The position numbers and the translations under genes are program-made. Positions 44,641 through 53,896 of a stretch of 64,000 nt of DNA are shown here, one piece after another. Positions within the stretch are counted from its first letter, which is position 1, and the number at the start of each line of letters is the position of its first letter. Below the pieces are notes generated by a model, which saw nothing but the letters and a program-made list of their open reading frames with translations, ran no database searches and was not told where the DNA came from. Origin of the DNA: Kocuria rosea (lineage in GTDB: Bacteria; Actinomycetota; Actinomycetes; Actinomycetales; Micrococcaceae); assembly GCF_023715525.1 (NCBI RefSeq), contig NZ_JAMBOG010000008.1, positions 102,207 through 166,206 on the forward strand, given 5' to 3'.

Positions 44641-46272
44641 ATGCACCACCAGCTCACCGCGCTCGCGCCCATGGCGACGGCGCCGACCGAGACGGTCGGC
44701 ACGCCGTGGATCAACATCTCCATCTTCGGGGCGTTCGTCCTGGTCACGATGATCGTGGTCTTCCGCGCCTCCAAGTCGACGCAGACCGCCGCGGACTACT
44801 ACGCCGGCGGCCGCGGCTTCAGCGGCACCCAGAACGGCCTGGCCATCGCCGGCGACTACCTCTCGGCGGCGTCCTTCCTCGGGATCGTGGGCGCGATCGC
44901 CATCCAGGGCTACGACGGGTTCCTGTACTCCATCGGCTTCCTGGTCGCCTGGCTGGTGGCGCTGCTGCTCATCGCCGAGCTGCTGCGCAACACCGGCAAG
45001 TTCACCATGGCGGACGTGCTGTCCTTCCGCCTGCGCCAGCGGCCCGTGCGCGTGGCCGCGTCCATCTCGACGCTCGCGGTCTCCGCCTTCTACCTCCTGG
45101 CCCAGATGGCCGGCGCCGGCGCGCTGGTGTCGCTGCTGCTCGGGATCAGCTCCCGGGTGGGCCAGTCGCTCGTCATCGTCATCGTGGGCGTGCTGATGAT
45201 CCTCTACGTGCTCGTGGGCGGGATGAAGGGCACCACCTGGGTGCAGATCATCAAGGCCTGCCTGCTCGTCACCGGTGTGGCGGTGATGACCGTGTGGATC
45301 CTCGCGCTGTACGGGTTCAACCTCTCCTCCCTGCTGGGCGACGCCGTGGCCGTCTCCGGCAACCCCGCCATCCTCGAGCCCGGCCTGCGGTACGGCGTGA
45401 GCGAGACCAGCAAGCTCGACTTCATCTCCCTGGGCCTCGCCCTGGTTTTCGGCGCCGCGGGCCTGCCCCACGTGCTGATGCGCTTCTACACGGTCCCCAC
45501 CGCCAAGGAGGCCCGCAAGTCCGTGGTCTGGGCGATCGCCCTGATCGGCCTGTTCTACCTCTTCACCCTCATCCTGGGCTTCGGCGCCGCCGCCCTGATC
45601 GGCGCCGAGCGCATCGCCGCCGCCCCCGGCGGGGTGAACTCCGCAGCACCGCTGCTGGCCTTCGAGCTGGGCGGGTCCCTGCTGATGGGCATCATCGCGG
45701 CCGTGGCCTTCGCCACGATCCTGGCCGTGGTCGCCGGCCTGGCCATCACGGCCTCGGCCTCCTTCGCCCACGACATCTACACCAGCGTGATCAAGAAGGG
45801 CGACGCGGACCCGCGCAAGGAGCTCAAGGTCGCCAAGACCACCGTGGTGGTCATCGGCCTCGTCTCCATCGCCGGCGGCATCGGCGCCCAGGGCCAGAAC
45901 GTGGCGTTCCTCGTGGCCCTCGCCTTCGCGGTGGCGGCCTCGGCGAACCTGCCGACGATCCTGTACTCCCTGTACTGGAAGCGCTTCACCACCCGCGGCG
46001 CCGTGTGGTCGATGTACGGCGGGCTGTTCATCTCGGTGGGCCTGATCATCTTCTCCCCGGTGATGTCCGGGGCGGAGACCTCGATGATCCCCACCGCGGA
46101 CTTCGCGTGGTTCCCGCTGCAGAACCCGGGCATCGTCTCGATCCCCGCGTCCTTCCTCCTCGGTTTCATCGGTTCCATGACGGAGCGGCGCCTGGAGGAT
46201 CCGGTCAAGCAGTCCGAGATGGAGGTCCGCTCGCTCACCGGCGTCGGGGCCGAGAAGGCGATCAGCCACTGA
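44641..46272 (+). CDS. Cation/acetate-type symporter (ActP/MctC-like)
   Basis: The 543-residue solute:sodium symporter family protein has about 13 membrane segments. ADYYAGGRGFSGTQNGLAIAGDYLSAASFLG near residues 45-80 contains the family signature (quoted in pieces), and LPHVLMRFYTVPTAKEARKS near 272 is the ActP-type motif. With the DUF485 gene it matches actP of enterobacteria and mctC of corynebacteria, importing acetate, propionate or pyruvate. Uptake of short monocarboxylates is likely, with the exact substrate open. Its promoter region has a CRP/GlxR-like site. Confidence 0.9.
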   Translation: MHHQLTALAPMATAPTETVGTPWINISIFGAFVLVTMIVVFRASKSTQTAADYYAGGRGFSGTQNGLAIAGDYLSAASFLGIVGAIAIQGYDGFLYSIGFLVAWLVALLLIAELLRNTGKFTMADVLSFRLRQRPVRVAASISTLAVSAFYLLAQMAGAGALVSLLLGISSRVGQSLVIVIVGVLMILYVLVGGMKGTTWVQIIKACLLVTGVAVMTVWILALYGFNLSSLLGDAVAVSGNPAILEPGLRYGVSETSKLDFISLGLALVFGAAGLPHVLMRFYTVPTAKEARKSVVWAIALIGLFYLFTLILGFGAAALIGAERIAAAPGGVNSAAPLLAFELGGSLLMGIIAAVAFATILAVVAGLAITASASFAHDIYTSVIKKGDADPRKELKVAKTTVVVIGLVSIAGGIGAQGQNVAFLVALAFAVAASANLPTILYSLYWKRFTTRGAVWSMYGGLFISVGLIIFSPVMSGAETSMIPTADFAWFPLQNPGIVSIPASFLLGFIGSMTERRLEDPVKQSEMEVRSLTGVGAEKAISH

Positions 46273-46303
46273 CCCCGGACCCCGCTCCCACCAGGGAAGA
46301 CGC

Positions 46304-46338
46304 CCGGCCCGCCCGAAGCCCTGCTTCCGGCGGGCCGG
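46304..46338 (+). terminator. Terminator of the symporter operon
   Basis: Arms of 15 bp with one mismatch (46304-46318 with 46324-46338) surround a 5-nt loop. Confidence 0.65.
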
Positions 46339-46456
46339 CTGCGTTCCCAGCCGGGGAGCGGTAGTATTGCGATCGGAAAAAGACAGGAGGCTGAGCATCA
46401 GGTAGGGTGAAGGAGAAGCCGGACCCAGGGTATTCCTGGGAAACTCTCCGGTTGCC

Positions 46457-46462
46457 TACAAT
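46457..46462 (+). promoter_or_regulatory. -10 box of the GlsB-family gene
   Basis: TACAAT lies 32 nt before the ATG. The inverted repeat CCCAGG-N5-CCTGGG (46424-46440) sits in the -35 region and could be an operator. Confidence 0.5.
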
Positions 46463-46494
46463 GACAGTCCCTCCGGGATGGAATAGGAGTAGTC

Positions 46495-46758
46495 ATGGGA
46501 ATCATCAGCTGGATCATCCTCGGCCTCATCGCGGGTGCTCTCGCGAAGCTCATCATGCCGGGCAACCAGGGCGGCGGAATCATCGTCACGATCGTCCTCG
46601 GCATCGTCGGCGCCCTGGTCGGCGGCTTCCTGGGCTCGCTCATCGGCATCGGCGACCTGGAGTCCGCGTTCGACATCGGCACCATCATCACTGCCGTCGT
46701 GGGCGCGCTCATCGTGCTCTTCATCTGGGGGGCCGTCAGCGGCCGCCGGCGCCACTGA
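46495..46758 (+). CDS. GlsB/YeaQ/YmgE-family small membrane protein
   Basis: The 87-residue protein with three hydrophobic, Gly-rich segments belongs to the transglycosylase-associated/GlsB stress family: IISWIILGLIAGALAKLIMPG at the start, GIIVTIVLGIVGALVGGFLG in the middle and ITAVVGALIVLFIWGAV at the end. Members are induced in stress in several bacteria, with unclear mechanism. ATG 46495 has AGGAG 5 nt upstream. It is a single gene between its own promoter and a strong terminator. Confidence 0.9.
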   Translation: MGIISWIILGLIAGALAKLIMPGNQGGGIIVTIVLGIVGALVGGFLGSLIGIGDLESAFDIGTIITAVVGALIVLFIWGAVSGRRRH

Positions 46759-46776
46759 CGCCCGACCCCTTCGCGC

Positions 46777-46812
46777 GGGGCCCCGCCCACCGGCACCGGT
46801 GGGCGGGGCCCC
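46777..46812 (+). terminator. Terminator of the GlsB-family gene
   Basis: A perfect 15-bp stem (46777-46791 with 46798-46812) with loop GGCACC. Confidence 0.85.
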
Positions 46813-46845
46813 TCCGTCGTCCCGGGCCGGCGACGGGGCCTGGGG

Positions 46846-46851
46846 GATACT
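46846..46851 (+). promoter_or_regulatory. -10 box of dxr, leaderless type
   Basis: GATACT ends 6 nt before the ATG at 46858; there is no Shine-Dalgarno. Confidence 0.5.
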
Positions 46852-46857
46852 GGGACC

Positions 46858-48132
46858 ATGACGTCCCCCGCCGCCCCGCCCCGCACCCGTCCGACCCCCG
46901 AGCTGCGCGCCCTCGCCGCCGCGGGCCCCCGCCGCGTGGTGGTGCTCGGCTCGACGGGCTCCATCGGCACCCAGGCCCTCGACGTCGTCCGTGCCGCCCG
47001 CGGGCTCGGCGGGGACGGGCCGTTCACGGTCGTCGCCCTCGCCGCGGGGCGCCGCAGCCTCGAGCTCCTGGCCGAGCAGGCCGTCGAGACCCGCGCCGCC
47101 GTGGTCGCCACCAGCGGCGGCGGCGACGACGCCGCCCGGCTGGCCCGGCTGATCGGCGAGCGGGCCGCCGCCGCGGGGGAGGGCAGCTACCGTCCCGAGG
47201 TGCTGCACGGGCCCGGCGCCGCCGCGGCCGTGGCCGCCCACCCGGACGCCGACCTCGTGCTCAACGGGATCACCGGCTCCATCGGCCTCGCCCCCACGCT
47301 CGCGGCGCTGGGCGCGGGGCACAAGCTCGCGCTGGCCAACAAGGAGTCCCTGATCGCCGGCGGTCCGCTGGTGAAGGAGGCCGCCGCCGCGACCGGCGAC
47401 CCCGACGCGCTGATCCCCGTCGACTCCGAGCACTCGGCGCTGGCCCAGGCCCTGCGCAGCGGCACGGGCGCCGAGGTCGACCGGCTCGTGCTCACGGCGT
47501 CGGGCGGACCGTTCCGGGGCCGCACCCGCGCCCAGCTCGAGGCCGTGACCCCGCAGGAGGCACTGCGCCACCCGACGTGGGACATGGGGCTGATGGTCAC
47601 CACCAACTCCGCGTCCATGGTCAACAAGGCCCTCGAGGTGCTCGAGGCCCACCTGCTCTTCGACGTCCCGCTGGAGCGCATCGACGTGGTCGTCCACCCC
47701 CAGTCGGTGGTGCACTCGATGGTCCAGTTCGTGGACGGCTCCACGATCGCCCAGGCCTCGCCCCCCGACATGCGCCTGCCCATCGCCCTGGGCCTGGCGT
47801 GGCCGCACCGCGTGCCCGGGGCGGCGGTGCCGTGCGACTGGACGCGCGCCGCGCAGTGGACGTTCGAGCCGCTGGACCGGGAGGCGTTCCCGGCCGTGGA
47901 CCTCGTCAAGGCCGCGGGGGAGCGCGGCGGGACCCACCCCGCCGTGTTCAACGCCGCGAACGAGGAGGCGGTGCACGCCTTCCACGACGGGCGCATCCGC
48001 TTCCCCGCCATCGTCGGCACCGTGGAGGCCGTGCTCGGGGAGCACGAGGGGGTCGCGCGGCCCGATCTGGAGGCCGTGCTGGAGGCCGAGCGGTGGGCGC
48101 GCCGCCGCGCCCAGGAGCTGCTCGCGCGCTGA
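46858..48132 (+). CDS. dxr: 1-deoxy-D-xylulose-5-phosphate reductoisomerase
   Basis: The 424-residue NADPH enzyme makes MEP in the non-mevalonate isoprenoid pathway. The nucleotide motif [18 protein letters not shown] lies near residue 24. The catalytic region has [12 protein letters not shown] near 160, [13 protein letters not shown] near 187, [10 protein letters not shown] near 215 and [11 protein letters not shown] near 365. ispG, from the same pathway, is 4.6 kb downstream, separated by the metQNI insertion. Confidence 0.96.
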   Translation: MTSPAAPPRTRPTPELRALAAAGPRRVVVLGSTGSIGTQALDVVRAARGLGGDGPFTVVALAAGRRSLELLAEQAVETRAAVVATSGGGDDAARLARLIGERAAAAGEGSYRPEVLHGPGAAAAVAAHPDADLVLNGITGSIGLAPTLAALGAGHKLALANKESLIAGGPLVKEAAAATGDPDALIPVDSEHSALAQALRSGTGAEVDRLVLTASGGPFRGRTRAQLEAVTPQEALRHPTWDMGLMVTTNSASMVNKALEVLEAHLLFDVPLERIDVVVHPQSVVHSMVQFVDGSTIAQASPPDMRLPIALGLAWPHRVPGAAVPCDWTRAAQWTFEPLDREAFPAVDLVKAAGERGGTHPAVFNAANEEAVHAFHDGRIRFPAIVGTVEAVLGEHEGVARPDLEAVLEAERWARRRAQELLAR

Positions 48133-48163
48133 GCGCACGCGGCGGCGGCCGGGCGCCCCGTGC

Positions 48164-48169
48164 TAGTCT
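48164..48169 (+). promoter_or_regulatory. -10 box of the metQNI operon
   Basis: TAGTCT ends 7 nt before the first base pairs of the riboswitch, so the RNA would begin with its outer stem. Confidence 0.55.
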
Positions 48170-48175
48170 GTCGGG

Positions 48176-48290
48176 CGGATGACGAGTCCCAGCGCGAAGC
48201 TCTGGCTTGCTGGGCGGCAACCCTCTCCCGTAGCGGGGTGCCCCAGATGGAACCATCCGGCCACGGCTCGACGAAGCAGACGGCGGCAAG
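48176..48290 (+). ncRNA. SAM-IV riboswitch upstream of metQNI
   Basis: The layout is the same as at metY: GGATGACGAGTCCCAGC, GCTTGCTGGGCGGCAACCC, then AGCGGGGTGCCCC and GGAACCATCC. The outer stem pairs GGATG (48177-48181) with CATCC (48254-48258). The downstream pairing GGTCCC/GGGACC (48311-48316 with 48332-48337) may be part of the expression platform. It implies repression of methionine uptake when SAM is plentiful. Confidence 0.86.
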
Positions 48291-48399
48291 TACGGCCCAC
48301 CCGGCCCGCAGGTCCCTGCGCGTGCCCGCCCGGGACCGCAGCGCCGCCCCGAGCCCTGGCGCCGACACCTCGAGACCCGGATCCACGGAAAGGCACGAC

Positions 48400-49275
48400 A
48401 TGCGATCGCAGCGCCTCCCCCTCATCGCCCTGGCCACGACCCTCGGCCTGACCCTCACCGCCTGCGGCGGGGCCGAGCAGGCCGCCGCGCCCTACGACGA
48501 CGGCGTCATCAAGATCGGCACCGACGGCCGCACCCAGGTGCACGAGGCCTTCCTCAAGGAGGCCGAGGCCGCGGGCGTGGAGGTCGAGCTCGTGGAGTTC
48601 ACCGACTACAACCAGCCCAACGCGGCCCTCACCAGCGGCGACCTGGACATGAACTGGTTCCAGCACGGGGCGTTCCTCGCCGACTACCGGAACAACTCGG
48701 GCGAGGACATCGTCCCGATCGGGTCCACCTCCATCTACCCGCTGGGCCTGTACTCCGAGCGCTACGACTCCCTGGAGCAGATCCAGCAGGGCGACGAGAT
48801 CGCGGTCCCCAACGACGCGATCAACCTCGCCCGCGCCCTCCTGCTGCTCGAGTCCGCCGGGCTCGTCGAGTTCACCTCCGAGACCACCGCGCCGTCCGAG
48901 CTGGACGTCGACACCGAGGCCTCGAAGGTCAAGGTCACCCCGGTGTCGGCGGAGCAGACCGTGCTGTCGCTGAGCTCCACCGCGGGCGCCGTGGTCAACA
49001 ACACCTTCCTGTCCCGCGCCGACATCGACCCCAACTCGGCGCTGTACTCCGACGGCGAGGACACCGACAACGCCCTGCCCTACGTGAACTTCTTCGCCGC
49101 CACCGGCGCCAACAAGGACGACGAGACCCTGCACCAGGTCGCGGACCTGTTCCACACGGACTCCGTGCTGGCGGCCGAGCAGGCGGAGACCAAGAACACC
49201 GCCGTGTCCCAGGACGTCCCGCAGGAGCAGCTGATCGAGGTCGTCGACCGGTACGCCGAGGACCTCCAGAAGTGA
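48400..49275 (+). CDS. metQ: Methionine ABC transporter substrate-binding lipoprotein
   Basis: The 291-residue precursor has lipobox LTAC (Cys near residue 22). The NlpA/MetQ fold is shown by KIGTDGRTQVHEAFLKEAEAAG, the motif FTDYNQPNAALTSGDLDMNWFQH near 65-90 (quoted in part), and VNNTFLSRADIDP. It captures methionine at the outer membrane face. It is the first gene of metQNI under a SAM-IV riboswitch; ATG 48400 has GGAAAGG 6 nt upstream. Confidence 0.92.
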   Translation: MRSQRLPLIALATTLGLTLTACGGAEQAAAPYDDGVIKIGTDGRTQVHEAFLKEAEAAGVEVELVEFTDYNQPNAALTSGDLDMNWFQHGAFLADYRNNSGEDIVPIGSTSIYPLGLYSERYDSLEQIQQGDEIAVPNDAINLARALLLLESAGLVEFTSETTAPSELDVDTEASKVKVTPVSAEQTVLSLSSTAGAVVNNTFLSRADIDPNSALYSDGEDTDNALPYVNFFAATGANKDDETLHQVADLFHTDSVLAAEQAETKNTAVSQDVPQEQLIEVVDRYAEDLQK

Positions 49276-50348
49276 CCGCGCCGGTCGGACCGGGCCCGGT
49301 CCCGTCCGGGGACGGCGACGTCGTCGTCCGCTTCCAGGACGTGACCAAGACCTTCGTGACGGGGCCCGCCCGCGCCCGGCGCGAGGTGACCGCGGTGGAC
49401 AGCGTCTCCCTGGAGATCCGCCGCGGCGAGATCTTCGGGGTGATCGGCTACTCCGGCGCCGGCAAGTCCACCCTCGTGCGCCTGATCAACGGCCTCGAGC
49501 CCGTGACCTCGGGCTCCCTGACCGTGCAGGGCTTCGAGGTGGCCGGGCGCAGCGAGACCGAGCTGGCGCCCGTGCGGCGGGAGATCGGCATGATCTTCCA
49601 GCAGTTCAACCTCTTCACCTCCCGGACCGTGGCCGGCAACGTCGAGTACCCGCTCAAGCGGGCCGGCTGGCCCAAGGAGAAGCGCCGGGCGCGGGTGGCG
49701 GAGCTGCTCGAGTTCGTGGGGCTCTCCGCGCGCGCGGGCAACTACCCGGAGCAGCTCTCGGGCGGGCAGAAGCAGCGCGTGGGCATCGCCCGGGCCCTGG
49801 CGACCAACCCCAAGCTGCTGCTGGCCGACGAGTCCACCTCGGCCCTCGACCCCGAGACGACCCAGGAGGTGCTGCAGGTGCTGCAGCGGGTCAACCAGGA
49901 GCTCGGCATCACCATCGTGCTCATCACCCACGAGATGGACGTCGTGCGGGCGATCGCCGACCGGGTGGCCGTCATGCAGGACGGCAAGGTCGTGGAGCAC
50001 GGGTCCACCGTGGACATCTTCGCCCGCCCCCGCACCGAGACCGCGCGGCGCTTCGTCTCCTCCGTGCTGCACTCGGTGCCCGACGCCCGCGAGGTCGAGC
50101 GGCTGCGCCGCACCCACCGCGGGCGCCTGGTGATCGTCGACGTCGGCGACGGCGTGGACATCGGCGGGGTGCTCTCCGACGGCGCCTCCCGCGGCGTGCG
50201 CTTCACCATCGCCTACGGCGGGATCAGTGTGCTCCAGGAGCAGTCCTTCGGGTCGCTGACCTTCGAGCTGACGGGCGCGGACGCGGCCGTGCAGGACGTG
50301 GTCGAGGAGCTGTCCCGCATCACGACCCTGAGAGAGGTGGCCGCGTGA
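49272..50348 (+). CDS. metN: Methionine ABC transporter ATP-binding protein
   Basis: The 358-residue ATPase has Walker A GYSGAGKSTL near residue 58, signature LSGGQKQRVGIARAL near 160, Walker B LLLADESTSALD near 180 and the H-loop His in LITHEMDVV. The C-terminal 80 residues form the NIL regulatory domain (FTIAYGGISVLQEQSFGSLTFEL, quoted in part), where methionine inhibits transport in homologues. GTG 49272 overlaps the metQ stop by 4 bp. Confidence 0.94.
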   Translation: MTAPVGPGPVPSGDGDVVVRFQDVTKTFVTGPARARREVTAVDSVSLEIRRGEIFGVIGYSGAGKSTLVRLINGLEPVTSGSLTVQGFEVAGRSETELAPVRREIGMIFQQFNLFTSRTVAGNVEYPLKRAGWPKEKRRARVAELLEFVGLSARAGNYPEQLSGGQKQRVGIARALATNPKLLLADESTSALDPETTQEVLQVLQRVNQELGITIVLITHEMDVVRAIADRVAVMQDGKVVEHGSTVDIFARPRTETARRFVSSVLHSVPDAREVERLRRTHRGRLVIVDVGDGVDIGGVLSDGASRGVRFTIAYGGISVLQEQSFGSLTFELTGADAAVQDVVEELSRITTLREVAA

Positions 50349-51004
50349 ACGACTGGTCCGTCCTGGGACCCGAGCTGCTCGCCGCGCTCGGGGAGACCCT
50401 CTACATGGTGTCCGTCACCCTGATCCTCGCCGGCGTGCTCGGCCTGCTCGCCGGCGTGGGGCTCTACGTGACCCGCCGGGGCAACATCCTGGAGAACCGT
50501 GCGGTCCACGAGGCGCTCAACCTCGTGGTGAACTTCGTGCGCCCGATCCCGTTCATCATCCTGCTGGCCGCCCTCGGCCCGGTCACCGAGGACGTCGTGG
50601 GGACCCGCCTGGGCCCCAACGCGGCGATCTTCGCCATGACCATCGGGGCGATGTTCGCGGTCGCCCGCATCGTCGAGCAGAACTTGATGAGCGTGGACCC
50701 CGGCGTCGTCGAGGCGGCGCGCTCCATGGGGGTCTCCCGCGGGCGGATCATCACCACCGTGATCCTGCCGGAGGCCCTGGGGCCCCTGGTGCTCGGCTAC
50801 ACGTTCCTCGTCATCGGCATCACGGACATGTCCGCGATGGCCGGGGCCATCGGCGCCGGCGGCCTGGGCGACTTCGCCCTGCGCCTGGGCTACCAGCGGT
50901 TCAACGACGAGGTCACCTGGGCCGCGGTCGCCGTGATCGTCGTCCTGGTCCAGCTCGTGCAGGTCCTGGGCAACCGGCTGGCCCGCCGCATCCTGCGCCG
51001 CTGA
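50345..51004 (+). CDS. metI: Methionine ABC transporter permease
   Basis: The 219-residue permease has five membrane segments and the coupling (EAA) loop near VVEAARSMGVSRGRIITTVILPEA at about residue 120-143. It forms the channel for MetN and MetQ. GTG 50345 overlaps metN by 4 bp, so the three genes are translated together. A terminator follows within 22 bp. Confidence 0.93.
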   Translation: MNDWSVLGPELLAALGETLYMVSVTLILAGVLGLLAGVGLYVTRRGNILENRAVHEALNLVVNFVRPIPFIILLAALGPVTEDVVGTRLGPNAAIFAMTIGAMFAVARIVEQNLMSVDPGVVEAARSMGVSRGRIITTVILPEALGPLVLGYTFLVIGITDMSAMAGAIGAGGLGDFALRLGYQRFNDEVTWAAVAVIVVLVQLVQVLGNRLARRILRR

Positions 51005-51025
51005 CCCTCCGGCCCCCGGCGCGCC

Positions 51026-51067
51026 ACGACGGCCGGTCGCCTCCTGCGGGAGGCGGCCGGCCGTCGT
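51026..51067 (+). terminator. Terminator of metQNI
   Basis: A 19-bp stem with one G-T wobble (51026-51044 with 51049-51067) and loop TGCG. Confidence 0.85.
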
Positions 51068-51215
51068 CGTCCCGGGCCCCGCGGCGCGCGCCGGGCCGGG
51101 CTGCCACGCGCCGTCCAGGATCGTGGGGCACACTGGTGCACGCCGTGCCGCGCACGGCCCCCGACCGTCCCCGGCGCCCGCCGGGGACCACCGACGAAAC
51201 CCGGAGGTCCGACGG

Positions 51216-52550
51216 ATGGGCGTCGTGCTGTTCCTCGTGGGCGTGCTGCTGGCCGCCCTCGCCATCGCGGTGTCCATCGCCCTGCACGAGCTCGGCCACC
51301 TCGTGCCGGCCAAGCTCTTCGGCGTGCGCGTCACCCAGTACATGATCGGCTTCGGGCGCACCGTCTTCTCCCGCCGCCGCGGCGAGACCGAGTACGGGCT
51401 CAAGGCGGTGCCGCTGGGCGGCTACATCTCGATGGTCGGCATGTACCCGCCCGCGCGGCAGGGCGCCACGGCCCGCGCCTCGCGCACCGGGGCGTTCCAG
51501 CAGCTCGCCGCCGAGGCCCGCGGCGCCGCCGCCGACCAGCTGCTGCCCGGCGACGAGCAGCGGGTCTTCTACCGCCTGCCGGTCGCGAAGCGGATCGTGA
51601 TCATGCTCGGCGGGCCCGTGATGAACCTGCTCCTCGGCGCGGTCTGCCTCGCGGTGCTGCTGATGGGCTTCGGCGTCGCGACGCCCACCACGACCGTCGC
51701 CTGGGTCTCGGAGTGCGTCGTGGCCGCCGAGCGCCAGGCCACGGGGCAGACCGAGTGCGGGGCCGGGGACCCGCAGGCCCCCGCGAACGCCGCCGGGCTG
51801 CGCCCCGGGGACGTCGTCACGGCCCTCGACGGCGCCCCGGTCGCCTCGTGGGACGAGCTCACCCGGCGGATCCGGGATCGGGCCGGGGAGCCGGTCCCCG
51901 TCGTCGTCGAGCGCGACGGCGCGACGGTGCGCACCACGATCACCCCGATCCTCTCGTCGCGGCCCGCCCTCGACGACACCGGAGCCCCCGCCACCGGCGA
52001 CGACGGCGAACCGCTCTACGAGGACGTCGGGTTCGTCGGGATCAGCCCCACCACCGAGATGGTCCGCCAGCCGGCGAGCGCGGTCCCCGGCGCGGTGCTC
52101 GACGGGCTCGAGCAGATCGCCGGCGTGGTCCTGCACCTGCCCCAGCGCGTCTACGAGGTGGCCGAGGCGGCGTTCTCCGACGCGCCCCGGGACCCCGACG
52201 GGCCGATCTCCGTGGTCGGCATCGGCCGGATCTCCGGGGAGATCGCCGCGCACGAGGAGATCGCGGTGCGGGACAAGGCCGCCTCCCTCGTGGGGCTCGT
52301 GGGCTCGGTGAACCTGGCCCTGTTCGTGTTCAACCTCCTGCCCCTGCTGCCGCTGGACGGCGGGCACGTGGCGGGGGCGCTGTGGGAGGCGCTGCGCCGC
52401 GGGGGCGCCCGCCTGCTCGGGCGCGCCGACCCCGGACCCTTCGACCCCGCCCGGCTGCTGCCCCTGACGTACGCCGTGGCCGCGCTGATGGTCGGGATGT
52501 CCGTGCTGCTCGTCTACGCGGACATCGTCAAGCCCGTGCAGCTCTTCTGA
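51216..52550 (+). CDS. rip: Site-2 metalloprotease (RseP/Rip1-like)
   Basis: The 444-residue intramembrane zinc protease has its HELGH motif near residues 24-28 in the first membrane segment. A PDZ domain lies at about 180-260, and the third-ligand motif [11 protein letters not shown] is near 372-382. Homologues cut anti-sigma factors and other membrane proteins (Rip1 of mycobacteria, RseP of E. coli). ATG 51216 has GGAGG 9 nt upstream. A -10-like CACACT at 51129-51134 would give an 75-nt leader. ispG follows, as in mycobacteria. Confidence 0.93.
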   Translation: MGVVLFLVGVLLAALAIAVSIALHELGHLVPAKLFGVRVTQYMIGFGRTVFSRRRGETEYGLKAVPLGGYISMVGMYPPARQGATARASRTGAFQQLAAEARGAAADQLLPGDEQRVFYRLPVAKRIVIMLGGPVMNLLLGAVCLAVLLMGFGVATPTTTVAWVSECVVAAERQATGQTECGAGDPQAPANAAGLRPGDVVTALDGAPVASWDELTRRIRDRAGEPVPVVVERDGATVRTTITPILSSRPALDDTGAPATGDDGEPLYEDVGFVGISPTTEMVRQPASAVPGAVLDGLEQIAGVVLHLPQRVYEVAEAAFSDAPRDPDGPISVVGIGRISGEIAAHEEIAVRDKAASLVGLVGSVNLALFVFNLLPLLPLDGGHVAGALWEALRRGGARLLGRADPGPFDPARLLPLTYAVAALMVGMSVLLVYADIVKPVQLF

Positions 52551-52711
52551 GCCCCGGGGCCCGAGCGGGCCGCGGCGTTCGGCGAGGGAGGAATCACGCC
52601 CCGCCGCCCGGGTGGGCCGCGGGGGCATGGGGCACAATGGGAGACGACGACGGGCCCGCCGCGCGGGTCCCGACCCCACCGCTCCTGCCCTCGATTCCTC
52701 GGAGGAACCCC

Positions 52712-53878
52712 TTGACCCCGGTCAGCCTCGGCATGCCCGCCGCGCCCCAGCCCGTCCTGTCCCCGCGCCGGAGGACCCGGCAGATCCGGGTCGGGTCCGT
52801 GGGCGTCGGCTCCGACTCGCCGGTGAGCGTGCAGTCCATGACGACCACCCCCACGACCGACATCAACGCGACCCTGCAGCAGATCGCCGAGCTTACCGCC
52901 TCCGGGTGCGACATCGTCCGGGTGGCCTGCCCCTCCCAGGACGACGCCGACGCCCTGCCGATCATCGCGATGAAGTCCCCGATCCCGGTGATCGCGGACA
53001 TCCACTTCCAGCCCAAGTACGTGTACGCGGCCATCGAGGCCGGGTGCGCGGGCGTGCGCGTGAACCCGGGCAACATCCGCAGGTTCGACGACCAGGTCAA
53101 GCAGATCGCCCGGGAGGCCAAGGACGCGGGGGTCTCCATCCGGATCGGCGTCAACGCGGGCTCGCTCGACAAGCGGATCATGGACAAGTACGGCCGGGCC
53201 ACCCCGGAGGCCCTCGTGGAGTCCGCCGTGTGGGAGGCGTCCCTGTTCGAGGAGCACGACTTCCACGACTTCAAGATCTCCGTCAAGCACAACGACCCCG
53301 TCACCATGGTGCGCGCCTACCAGCTGCTCGCCGAGCGCGGGGACTGGCCGCTGCACCTGGGCGTGACCGAGGCCGGGCCCGCGTTCCAGGGCACCATCAA
53401 GTCCGCCACCGCCTTCGGCGCGCTGCTCTCGCAGGGCATCGGCGACACCATCCGCGTGTCCCTCTCGGCCCCGCCCGTCGAGGAGGTCAAGGTCGGCAAC
53501 CAGATCCTGCAGTCCCTCGGTCTGCGCCCCCGCAAGCTCGAGATCGTCTCCTGCCCCTCGTGCGGACGCGCCCAGGTGGACGTCTACACCCTCGCCGAGC
53601 AGGTGACCGAGGGCCTCGAGGGGCTCACGGTCCCGCTGCGCGTGGCCGTCATGGGCTGCGTCGTCAACGGCCCGGGCGAGGCCCGCGAGGCCGACCTCGG
53701 CGTGGCCTCCGGCAACGGCAAGGGCCAGATCTTCGTCAAGGGCGAGGTCGTCAAGACCGTGCCGGAGGACCGGATCGTGGAGACCCTCATCGAGGAGGCC
53801 AACCGCATCGCCGCCGAGATGGCCGCCGACGAGGACGGGGAGCCCGCAGCGGGCAGCCCCGTCGTGTCCGTCGGCTGA
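52712..53878 (+). CDS. ispG: 4-hydroxy-3-methylbut-2-enyl-diphosphate synthase
   Basis: The 388-residue iron-sulfur enzyme acts late in the MEP isoprenoid pathway. The N-terminal barrel has [20 protein letters not shown]. The cluster-binding Cys are in [11 protein letters not shown] near residues 280-283 and [12 protein letters not shown] near 314. TTG 52712 is taken as start because GGAGGA lies 5 nt upstream and no ATG precedes the conserved region. A GNAT gene follows at 18 bp. Confidence 0.96.
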   Translation: MTPVSLGMPAAPQPVLSPRRRTRQIRVGSVGVGSDSPVSVQSMTTTPTTDINATLQQIAELTASGCDIVRVACPSQDDADALPIIAMKSPIPVIADIHFQPKYVYAAIEAGCAGVRVNPGNIRRFDDQVKQIAREAKDAGVSIRIGVNAGSLDKRIMDKYGRATPEALVESAVWEASLFEEHDFHDFKISVKHNDPVTMVRAYQLLAERGDWPLHLGVTEAGPAFQGTIKSATAFGALLSQGIGDTIRVSLSAPPVEEVKVGNQILQSLGLRPRKLEIVSCPSCGRAQVDVYTLAEQVTEGLEGLTVPLRVAVMGCVVNGPGEAREADLGVASGNGKGQIFVKGEVVKTVPEDRIVETLIEEANRIAAEMAADEDGEPAAGSPVVSVG

Positions 53879-53896
53879 CTGGCCGGTGACGCGGGC

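Noticed and set aside
51129..51134. Leaderless start for the rip gene at CACACT
   Set aside because: No start codon lies 6-7 nt downstream, and the ATG at 51216 has a good GGAGG. The same applies to CACAAT at 52633-52638 before ispG.
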